This document shows positions 23,291 through 31,628 of a DNA stretch of 64,000 nucleotides, piece by piece (the stretch's first letter is position 1; every line of letters starts with the position of its first letter). Origin of the DNA: Aurelia coerulea (lineage: Eukaryota; Cnidaria; Scyphozoa; Semaeostomeae; Ulmaridae); contig CM076959.1 of assembly GCA_039566865.1 (NCBI GenBank), forward strand, positions 2,277,501 through 2,341,500, written 5' to 3'. The translations under genes were made by a program, and so were the position numbers. A model generated the notes under the pieces. The model saw only the letters and a list, made by a program, of their open reading frames with translations. It ran no database searches and was not told the origin of the DNA.

Positions 23291-24965
23291 TCACCGGCCC
23301 CGGTCCCCCGGCCCCGGCCCTCGGCACCATGGCCCTCAGCCCCCACAATTATAGGTATTTCTTCGTTTCATAACTGTCTGGCTGTTCCCGCATTTAAAAT
23401 GATCCGAACGGTGCCGTTCAATTGAAAGATCGCAATGTTCGAAGCCTCCAAGAGCTTAAGAAACTTCTTTCAAGCAAAGTGAGAGAACTTTTGAGGGGCC
23501 GAGCAGTCATCTGAGTCTCGCAAAACAAGTTGAGTATGATTTCCTAAACAAACCACAAATGTACACAGGCCACACACTCCTTCGCATGCAATTCATGAGC
23601 CTTCGTATTCGTTGGTTCTGGCTAACTGTCGCATTGAAAACCCTGTTTTCCCCTGTTTCGAAATTACGCACAGTAAATTGTTTGTAAGTAATTCTTTCTA
23701 AGAGACTAAACGCACCGATGGCGAGATGACCATTAGCAAGAAATTAGGAAACTCCAAAGACTTTGTTGAAGTAGCTTTTTCCATTTTGTTGAAAGAAGTT
23801 AATTCCTCTTTTCACTTGCTTCTCGTAACCTGTGCTTGCCTGAGTCCAAGACATTTATTGAAGGTCAAGGGGATCCTGCCGATCTAAAGAATGTTCGTGA
23901 AAACGATGGGTGTGGGCTGTTTGTGAGTGCAGTTTTGAAAATGTAGACATTTTACCATAACTGTCAAGCGATACAATCAAAACGGATATGTGTACCAAAA
24001 TAGCCTACTCACAGCACAGGAAGTACAGGCTTTTCACTTTGGAGATGTGGTCTGATGTCCGATGTTGGTCTAATTTTTGCTGAAGCTAATTGTTGCACCC
24101 CCTTTGTAAATTAGTTACCTTTAACAGTAATTCATTAGTTTCTATTATGCTCGTTTAGTTTTGTTATTCTTCTTAAACTTTGTTAGTAGGTTTTTACCTT
24201 TATGTAAGATTTATAAAATATATAAATAAATAAATAAAAGATGTGGAATTTTCCAAGCCGCTGAAGTTTACACAATATATTCAATTTCAGAGCAACATTT
24301 TCTCTCGTTGTCAATAGATTTTCAGCCTGAATTTCACTAACTGGAAACCAGTGAAATTGTTCGCGTGACAAAGGTTTTCAAAACTGCACGCACAAACTGC
24401 CTACACCTTCAAGAGGAACCTTCAAAATTCTCTTTTACATAAGTAATATTCCGTTTTGATTATGGTTTCAAAGTACACTTTACGTCATGCTTATTCACTT
24501 TGGTGTCCTGTCACCCACTCTAAAAGCTGACCGTTCCAAGGGTCAAAAGTGTAGAATAATGTTGAACAGTTTGCGGTCCACATATTTGTAAATAATGCAT
24601 CAAAGAATGCAACCGTATGGAATGTGACTCCCTCGATTGAGTACGAAGGCGCATGAATTGTATGCGAAGGAGCGTGTTGCGTATGTACATTTGTGGTTTG
24701 TTTAGGAAATCATACTCAACTTGTTTTGCGAGACTCAGATGGCTGCTCGGCCCCTCAAAGTTCTCTCACTTTGCTTGAAAGGAGTTTCTTAAGCTCTTGG
24801 AAGCTTCGAACATTGCGATATTTCGATTGAACGGCACCGTTCGGATCATTTTAAATGCGGGAATAGCCAGACAGTTATGAAACAAAGAAATACCTATATA
24901 TGTGGGGGCCGAAGGCCGAGTGCCATAGTGCCGAGGGGCCGGGGCCGGGGGGCTGGGGCCGGTGA
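23291..24965. mobile_element. Element with about 330-bp TIRs
   Basis: Arms 23291-23615 and 24636-24965 are inverted copies, roughly 90 percent alike by eye. Tips read TCACCGGCCCC and its inverse. The first 60 bp of each arm are very GC-rich, then both share GATCCGAACGGTGCCGTTCA and AAGAGCTTAAGAAAC. The roughly 1 kb core has no transposase. I find no clear target duplication. Confidence 0.65.
24211..24238. repeat. AAAT-type microsatellite, possible retroelement tail
   Basis: TATAAATAAATAAATAAAAG follows AT-rich sequence that resembles a LINE or SINE 3' end. It is inside the core of the long-TIR element. Confidence 0.4.
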
Positions 24966-25225
24966 TCTCTAATAGCGGTAATGTACCAACTTAGTAAGCA
25001 GTTGCATTGCTCTACTATTCCTTTGGAGGATGCAAGTTTAAACAAAAGAAATTTTACCCAAAAACGCAAAAATGTCCTGAGATTAAACATTTGACAGTCA
25101 TTTAGTTGAATATAACAAGTCTCAGCATTGGACATCCATACTTTAGTCTTCCTTTATAAAGCCTACTACAGTATCATGCTTTGAAGAATGATGACAGACT
25201 TCAGAAAATGGCTGTTGACAGCCAA

Positions 25226-25520
25226 ACAAGCCAGGCCAGACCCTAGGGTAAATAACAACTCCAAGAAATTTTCAGGGTCATGTAAGAGTTTAGATGCCTG
25301 TACGAAAAGTAAAGGGCTAAATTTTGCCTTGTACAGGCCAAGCTTTAGCCTTGTAGTGGGGATTATGACCTTGTGATGACCCTTTCCTAACCTTTTGAAG
25401 AAAATTACAAGGCTATCAGTAAGATTCCAAGTTACAGTACAGCCAGTCTAACACAAGGTTTCAGCAAGTCTCTTCTAGGCTAAAAAAAATTGTTACAAGG
25501 CCTGCAAATGTACAGGTGTG
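25226..25520 (+). repeat. Degenerate ACAAGGC-rich repeat, copy 1
   Basis: ACAAGGC/CAAGGTTTC-like words recur, and the block GAAGAAAATTACAAGGCTAT near 25397 is nearly repeated in the same orientation near 27359. The two copies bracket the foldback element at 25690-26700. Confidence 0.45.
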
Positions 25521-25689
25521 TGGCATTCAGGAATGCACTCCTCAAACCTCTTGACAAGACAAATGCATGGCAATCAATCTTAAAATATATGTTATTTGAT
25601 CAGAAGTAAATTTATGGAATATCTGCTGAATTTGTCATGTCAATGTAAGATTCAAAAATTAAAGGATGTTGCATACTACAACCCTTTAC

Positions 25690-26702
25690 CTGTAAACTCG
25701 GAGATGTCGGAGATGTCGGAGATGTCGGAGCAAAGATTCTCCGACGTTTCTCAACTCCGACTTTTTTACCTGGCCTTATATGCTCTACTAAAAAAGTCGG
25801 AGATGTCTTATCTCCGACGTTTCTCAACTCCGACTTTTTTACTTGGCCCTATATGCCCCACTAAAAAAGTCGGAGATGTCTTATCTCCGACGTTTCTCAA
25901 CTCCGACTTTTTTACCTGGCCTTATATGCTCTACTAAAAAGGTCGGAGATGTCTTTTAACAATTGACATGGGTGAGTTTGACAGGTTTTTTTGTTTCATT
26001 TACAACTGATAAGAAACTTTATAGCAAGAATTAGTTGAAAAACGTCATTTTTAGTAAGAGCAATCTGAAAAGCAATCTAGCAGACACTTTCTTTCATTAT
26101 ATTTTTCACTTGTTCCTTGTATACACCCCCCCCCCCCGAGTAACGACCCCGCTGAAACGATGCCCCGCCAAGGTTAAAGGATGACCCGCCAAATAATGTG
26201 TTTCCCCGCTAAGTTTGAGTTGCAACATTTCCCTGCCTTGTTTCTGTTATTTCCCCGTTGAAATGTTTGTTTCCCCGTCGAAAATCATGGATAAATGATC
26301 TATTTCAACAGGAAGTTTGATATTTGATAGTCCAGGATTCGATTGCAGGTAGCTTGAGCCACTTTTATATGCTTTCTTTTATCTACGTCTTCTTTATTTC
26401 TCGTTATTTTTTCGGTTCAAAGAACTATATTTACCGTCCACAATGAATAGTGATAAATTAAGACGTTAAGACAAAGTTACTACAAATTTCAGGACCTAGT
26501 TTCTTATTGATTGAGTGTTGTGACGGCGAATGAAGAGAATTTGAATTGTAGAGAGTTATATAATATGCAATCTCTGAACATCTCCGACTTTTTTAGTAGA
26601 GCATATAAGGCCAGGTAATAAAGTCGGAGTTGAAAAACGTCGGAGATAAGACATCTCCGACTTTTTTAGTAGAGCATATAAGGCCAGGTAAAATTTACCT
26701 GG
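25690..26702. mobile_element. Foldback element with tandem-repeat arms
   Basis: The left arm (25695-25955) holds about three tandem units of roughly 80 bp, each containing CTCCGACTTTTTTACCTGGC, ATATGCTC, then TAAAAAAGTCGGAGATGTC. The right arm (26578-26700) carries about 1.5 units in inverse orientation (GACATCTCCGACTTTTTTAG). Units are themselves partly palindromic. The left tip also has three 9-bp GGAGATGTC steps. The core includes C-rich CCCCGC words near 26125-26280. No coding capacity. Confidence 0.65.
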
Positions 26703-26886
26703 CCAAACCTAACACCCATGCCACCATGTAAATCCTTATCTAATGATATTGCCACAACAGGCAGCTTTGTCCTTGTGAACCATTCATCCAACTGTGAAAG
26801 AACAAGATCCAGTTTATCGTGCAGGTCTTGCACACCTACTGTAGCATGACCATAATTCTTGAAGATGTTTGCTAATTCTTGATATG
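26699..26886 (-). CDS. Candidate internal exon, 62 codons, unknown protein
   Basis: A clear acceptor (TTCTTATCAG) and a donor (GGCCAG|GTAAAT) bound an open minus-strand frame: YQELANIFKNYGHATVGVQD, then LVLSQLDEWFTRTKLPVVAI and GGMGVRFGQ. Composition is protein-like with mixed helix and strand. I do not recognise a family. The donor GT lies in the GGCCAGGTAAATTTTACCTGG motif that is also the tip of the adjacent foldback element. Confidence 0.45.
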
Positions 26887-27164
26887 CTGATAAGAATTCT
26901 TGAGAGGCATAAAAGATAGTAAAAATTATAAAAAAGCATTCTTAATAACTCACATTTCCTCAAGAAATCTTCAGTAGTACAGGCACGTGATTTGTTACAA
27001 TGTGTATCTATTATATATGGTTTCAAATATGTCTTATCATGTTAGTTGGAACATTTGTAAACATAAAAATTATGAAATTCCCAAAATTTCCTTGCTCTCC
27101 TTTATTACAAATTGAAGAAAGGTAAATTTTTAGTAAAATCACAGACCAGATAATGATACAATAC

Positions 27165-27236
27165 CATTGTTGCAAGGCTTTCAAGCTTTGTTTTCTCAAA
27201 TGCTCTACGTCTTCCTCTGTTTGTCAAATATTTGAC
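27165..27236 (-). CDS. Candidate small basic exon
   Basis: Minus strand, 24 codons between AAGCAG and ATG|GTATTG: VKYLTNRGRRRAF then KTKLESLATM. It lies between the candidate exons at 28350-28443 and 26699-26886, so all may belong to one gene. The splice phases I can read do not close. Confidence 0.3.
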
Positions 27237-27334
27237 CTGCTTCTTAGATCTTTTTTTATGTGAAAGAGTATAAACTGCTCATTACTGTACATTGGGAAAA
27301 TACTGTAGGAATATGCAAAATACTGTAAAAGTTA

Positions 27335-27550
27335 TGTTATGACCTTGTACTAACCTTGAAGAAAATTACACGGCTATCAGAAGATTCTAACTTACAACCA
27401 GTCTAGCACAAGGCTTCCACAAGGTTTCAACAAGGCTAATTAGAATTTTTCGAGCCATTTACAAGGTTACGGCAAGGCTTTTCCAGGCTAGAAGAAGGTT
27501 ACAAGGCCAATAACTACACGCCTTGTACATGACTATTACATGGCCTTATA
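27335..27550 (+). repeat. Degenerate ACAAGGC-rich repeat, copy 2
   Basis: Same words as 25226-25520 in the same orientation (TGACCTTGT, GAAGAAAATTACA, CCAGTCTAGCACAAGG). Confidence 0.45.
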
Positions 27551-28349
27551 TTTTCCTACAGGTAGTTCTGCATGCCATAATTTCTCATATGCCATAATTT
27601 CTACCCTGACCATTCCCCAAGGCACCTCCAGGAATATGCACACAATAATTTCCCTGTCCCCGGGCATTTGACTGATTTGTGGAAAAATTCTCATTGAACA
27701 GCGGGCTGCTTGCGGAAACAAGCGGTGTCAGTCTGGAAAAAATTGGTAAGGACTTTGCATTGAATTAAGTAGGAGGTGTCAAGGTACAGTATAGAAGTGC
27801 AGGCCCTGCACAATGAACATGACAGAATTCTCACATTATGACAAGAATTCTTGAAACTTAAGTCTGCTTGTAATAAATGAATGAGACTGAAGGTCTAGCC
27901 CCTTAGCCTTACGAGATTACTTTGCGGGAAGGCAGTAGCCTATAGCTTTGAATTCTGTAGCCCCAATGTACTGTGTTTTTCAAGTTCAGATAGAATGGAG
28001 GCGAATGCAACGGTTCAGTGCCGATTGGATTGTTGGGCAGCCTCTTCTTACTCTCCTACCATGAGGTACATGCATAATCAAAGAGAGGTTGAATAAGAGC
28101 AACTGTGCATATATATTTCACTGCATGCCATTCAGACCCAGAATCAGATCTCCGTGCTGATTCCCTCAAATCTGATTCGGGGCACAGAGGTATTCAACAT
28201 CAAAAAATTACTAAAGTAAAGCTGAAACTTGATTTCCGGTGGTAGCCCTGCTGTTTCCTCAAATCTGTTTCTGACCTTTGGACCCCCAGAATCAGATAGG
28301 AGACACATTTTAGTTGTTTTGTTAAACACACTAGTAAAATTGTACATAC

Positions 28350-28443
28350 CTTTCCCACAACTAGAACAGCATCTAGCTGTGTTTGTCTTTGATTTTGCTC
28401 CACAATGGGAACAGAAGAGTTTCTTGTGTTCGTCCCCGTCCAT
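28350..28443 (-). CDS. Candidate first exon with a zinc ribbon
   Basis: ATG at 28441-28443 starts MDGDEHKKLFCSHCGAKSK, followed by CCSSCGKG up to a GGGAAAG|GTATGT donor. CxxC...CxxC spacing gives a short rubredoxin-type zinc ribbon right at the N-terminus. Immediately upstream lies a tandem repeat (28495-28605). Downstream candidate exons at 27165-27236 and 26699-26886 may continue it. Function unknown. Confidence 0.45.
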
Positions 28444-28494
28444 TTTGTTTGCTCATCCGGTATGAAAGACAACATTCCAACAGCACAGTAGCAA

Positions 28495-28605
28495 CAACGA
28501 TGGCACAAATTTGAATTTGATGTGGCAAATTTTAATTTGGTGTGGCGAATTTGAATTTGGTGTCGCAATTTTGAATTTGGTGTGAGCAATTTGAATTTGG
28601 TGTGG
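28495..28605 (+). repeat. Five-copy tandem repeat of about 20 bp
   Basis: Units of the type GGCGAATTTGAATTTGGTGT repeat about five times with small changes. The 129-codon ORF running through it on the minus strand is an artefact of the repeat. Confidence 0.7.
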
Positions 28606-28910
28606 TAATTAGCTTGGTAATTTCACTCCACTTGCCAACTGTCTATTTGTACTAAGTTCTGCTATTTGGGTTGCATGACTCACATAGCCAATCAACATCA
28701 ATACATCTTTAGGTATCCTTTTGAACTCTCTATGATACTATTCATTGCCTATGTCGAAGTACCTGCAGTGTTCTGCTTTCAACATATGAAACAAATATTG
28801 GTGTTATTTATTCTCTTCACAATAATGCAGCCAATTGCCTCCTGGCAGGCTCTGGAACTGCTGATGAAAGTGACAGACTGCCAGGAATGGAAGTTGGCCT
28901 ATCATTGACA

Positions 28911-29252
28911 TAGTTTGCTATTGCTGCAGCCAGTGCACTCTTCACCAGCGTGCTAAGTTCAGTGAGGCTTACTTCTATTATCAACGAGTTTGCGGCTGGG
29001 GAGGTTGATGAAGATCCTTCTTGTGCACTTTGGCAGGTTGGTGATGTTGGGTTAGAATATTAGGTTTGTCCCTGGCTATGAAGACACTTCTCCTGATGAC
29101 CCACCAACTGAGGAAGACGTGGCAACTCTGAAGTGGTGGAAAGTCTGTGTGCCAAGACCTTCTTTGTGCCGTCTTAATGCAGGTTGTAATGGGCAGAAAT
29201 GGCAGCTAAATGATTATTTTGCATCTCACAACATTCAGTCAAAGTACATTGC
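28911..29252 (+). pseudogene. Candidate exon with one stop and frame change
   Basis: After a GACATAG acceptor the frame reads SIINEFAAGEVDEDPSCALW, then VGDVGLEY and a TAG. One base further on, the next frame continues FVPGYEDTSPDDPPTEEDVA and CRLNAGCNGQKWQLNDYFAS up to a GTAAAC donor. The two pieces join sensibly, suggesting one exon with a lesion at about 29063. Family not recognised. Confidence 0.4.
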
Positions 29253-29612
29253 GGGTAAACTGGTCTTTCGCTTCATTTAGATACTGGATGCTTCGATATA
29301 GATGTGCTCCTTAGTAACATGGCTATGATGTGCTAACAGAACAACCGAAGAATAGCAGGCAAGGTAAAACATGTGTGCAAATTAGGCCCCCTTTACATAA
29401 GTATGGTTCCACAAAAGTTTGGTTACAGAAAGATTCACTTATGGCTTTCCATCTACACGAGACCGGCCTAACCGTAATCAAAAAGTTCACCTTGCCGTAA
29501 TGTTTTTAGTTCACCTACGAAAGCAAACTTTTTCGGAACGGAACTCACTTGGCCCGTGTAAACACCCAAAAGTTGATTTTTTAGTATGGTACCACAACGA
29601 GGTTAGTTCTTC

Positions 29613-29947
29613 TCAAAAAGAAGCAGCTTTTGGTAATACTTCGGTAATCATGCATATGTCTGATTTCGACAGATGTAATTTTGATTTCAATTCATCTACT
29701 TTATTGCTGAGGCAATCTGCATTCGTATAAGTACATTTCAGATTCTCTATCTTGTTTATTGTTGCTGTATGATGTGTGGGCCTTGCATTATCATTGGTCT
29801 TTGGTATGGGAAGTTTTGGTGGTCTCTTGTTTCTGGAAATTGGTACATTATGGGATGCTGCATTGGAATCATTGGATTTCCTGGAGGCTAGTTGTTTGTT
29901 GTTGATTGTACAGCATTGATCAGCCTCGATTCCAGTTTGTCTAAAAA
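29613..29947 (-). pseudogene. Start of LINE endonuclease domain, in the -1 frame to ORF B
   Basis: Beginning at the slippery heptamer, the -1 frame is open from inside ORF B, passes the ORF B stop, and runs to a TGA at 29613-29615. It encodes a Ser/Asn-rich linker, then NADCLSNKVDELKSKLHLSK and DICMITEVLPKAA. This matches the N-terminal motif of APE-type LINE endonucleases: an Asn-x-x-x-Leu, a spacer, then D-I-x-x-I-T-E, where the Glu is the metal ligand. The rest of the endonuclease and any reverse transcriptase are missing; the sequence beyond 29612 looks unrelated. No ATG precedes the domain in this frame, which supports expression by frameshifting. Confidence 0.6.
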
Positions 29948-30634
29948 AGAGACCAGCACGTTGTCGGAGAAATCTCTTTGTTGTCTCATCTGCCCATATT
30001 GAACTTGGTCTTTCCCGTGATCATGGTTGACTGATGGCAATGGGTTTGATTCAGGTTTTTGCTGCATCATGCTCTTGATGTGGAGGAAGTTATAATCAGT
30101 CCCTTTGCTACAACCGGGTGCACTGTTGTAGAATCTGCAAGTTTTCACCTTCTTATGCTGATATCTGCACTTCACACGCTTACATATTCCCATGTTGTAC
30201 TTTTTGCAGACATTTGCCCAAGGTTTCTTGTTAGAAACACTGGTGTTTGTCGTATTCTCAGCGGCATTGTTGTTTCCATCCTTATCTATAACAGTCGCTG
30301 TGTTAGGCTCAGTATCCTCCCCGGACTGTGGATGGGTGCCATCTCCCTCATTTGGCTGGTCAGCATTATCACCATCATCAGTCGCTTGGTGTTGAGGAGT
30401 TTTGTCTTTTTCCACATTGCTTGGACTGCCTAAGTTTTTAACCTTTTTGTAGAGGTATTGGATTTTGTCTTCTTGAGCCAGAAGTTTGGCAGATACGTCG
30501 TCTATCTGACACTGAAGAAATTTGTTTTGCTGAGATAATTTTGTATTTTCTTGCCGTAGGATTTCAAATTTGTGAAATAACTGACCTTTGTCTCCAATTG
30601 GCGAGTTTTGTGGAGTGTCACTGAAGAGATCCAT
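29888..30634 (-). CDS. Retroelement ORF B: coiled coil plus CCCH zinc fingers
   Basis: A 248-residue ORF starting 15 nt after ORF A ends. Residues 20-70 form a Gln/Lys/Leu-rich coiled coil (ILRQENTKLSQQNKFLQCQI). A low-complexity acidic/Asn linker follows. Residues about 137-185 hold two CCCH-like units: CKKYNMGICKRVKCRYQH is complete, while CRFYNSAPGCSKGTDYNFLH has Tyr where the third Cys is expected. The C-terminus contains the slippery site and then LINAVQSTTNN. Coiled coil plus nucleic-acid-binding finger is the usual plan of LINE ORF1 or gag-like proteins, which package RNA. Its position ahead of an endonuclease frame supports that role. Confidence 0.65.
   Translation of the reverse strand: MDLFSDTPQNSPIGDKGQLFHKFEILRQENTKLSQQNKFLQCQIDDVSAKLLAQEDKIQYLYKKVKNLGSPSNVEKDKTPQHQATDDGDNADQPNEGDGTHPQSGEDTEPNTATVIDKDGNNNAAENTTNTSVSNKKPWANVCKKYNMGICKRVKCRYQHKKVKTCRFYNSAPGCSKGTDYNFLHIKSMMQQKPESNPLPSVNHDHGKDQVQYGQMRQQRDFSDNVLVSFLDKLESRLINAVQSTTNN
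29942..29948 (-). promoter_or_regulatory. Candidate -1 ribosomal frameshift site (T TTT TTA)
   Basis: In the ORF B frame the codons are TCT TTT TTA GAC, so the heptamer T TTT TTA is in the correct phase for -1 slippage. After a 6-nt spacer a possible stem forms: CTG and GAGGCT pair with AGCCTC and CAG about 30 nt downstream, around the ORF B stop. The -1 frame stays open into the endonuclease. The stem was judged by eye only. Confidence 0.5.
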
Positions 30635-30649
30635 GTCGCTCTCAGCTAT

Positions 30650-31219
30650 TTAAAAACTGTCGTCGTTTGTTAGGGGTTGGAAATGGTTGGAAATCTCGAA
30701 TTCAGAATTTACCATTTTATTTGCACTGCTCTGTGCATTTGGATCATCATCATGATCGTCATCAAAAGCAATCGTACGCATTTTCCCCCGTTTGCCTGGA
30801 TGGGTAATTAATTCCAGGGGAAAAGACTCTTTCACTGATTTTGCTAGCAGAAAGGACTTTGTTTTCCCACTTGTTTTGCACTGAATCAGATCTTTTATGA
30901 ACGGAAATTCAATATCGATCCATTCATGCGATGCGTGACCTGACACCACTACCGCATTCTTTTTGCCCGTCAAGATTTTGCGATAACGGTTGTCTGTTTC
31001 ATGGAAATAAATTTCCAACACAAGTTGTTTATTTTTGACGTAGTCAAAAATGCCATCGTTATCCCGCAGGGCTGCTTCTCCTTTCTCATTTTGCCAAATA
31101 CCGAGAACTGAATCATTGTGCTCATCGGCTAGAGCCAAGTGATCATAATATCTGAGATCACAGGCTTTGATTACTCGAATTATAGGGTCAATCCATGTCA
31201 AGTCATCAATTTTTTTCAT
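30650..31219 (-). CDS. Retroelement ORF A, unknown 189-residue protein
   Basis: ATG at 31217-31219, preceded by an AT-rich leader. It starts MKKIDDLTWIDPIIRVIKAC and ends in an acidic DDDHDDD segment and NDDSF. I see no signal peptide, membrane helix or zinc motif, and recognise no fold. A globular first 130 residues followed by a disordered acidic tail is my reading. Only 15 nt separate its stop from the ATG of ORF B, a bicistronic layout typical of retroelements or viruses rather than animal genes. Two ORFs ahead of the endonuclease frame would make a three-ORF non-LTR element. Confidence 0.55.
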   Translation of the reverse strand: MKKIDDLTWIDPIIRVIKACDLRYYDHLALADEHNDSVLGIWQNEKGEAALRDNDGIFDYVKNKQLVLEIYFHETDNRYRKILTGKKNAVVVSGHASHEWIDIEFPFIKDLIQCKTSGKTKSFLLAKSVKESFPLELITHPGKRGKMRTIAFDDDHDDDPNAQSSANKMVNSEFEISNHFQPLTNDDSF

Positions 31220-31628
31220 TTTTTGTAACCCACTATGTCAGGCAGCACTGATTTTTGGTCACAAGTAGATACACTTATGATATGGACTGGGACCAAAATT
31301 CAGCTCAATATGACCAACCGTTCCAAAAATCTCAATATTTAAAGTTTACCATGTTTCGCTGAAATTAGTCAACCGTGACCGCTCAAAGTTTCACTGCGGC
31401 CGAGCTTTGAATGAGATTAAAATTGCTAATTTATGTCTCATGTAGCAGAAATTTGGTACCCTGGGGTTTTAAAGGCAGAAGATCCTGAATCTGCTTCATT
31501 TTTTTTTTCATTTTATCATTCTTTAAAGTTGGTTATTTACAATAGTTATCAGCATAATATATACATCAACTAATTTAAACCAACTACAACTAAAAATAAT
31601 TACATAATATAAAGTATAATACAATATC

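Noticed and set aside
23084..23425. 113-codon plus ORF
   Set aside because: It runs into the GC-rich TIR arm; the PAPVPRPRPSAPWPSAP segment comes from the repeat.
28200..28589. Minus-strand 129-codon ORF
   Set aside because: Its N-terminus is produced by the 20-bp tandem repeat and the rest overlaps the zinc-ribbon exon in another frame.
30059..30433. Plus-strand 124-codon ORF
   Set aside because: Antisense to retroelement ORF B with no domain of its own.
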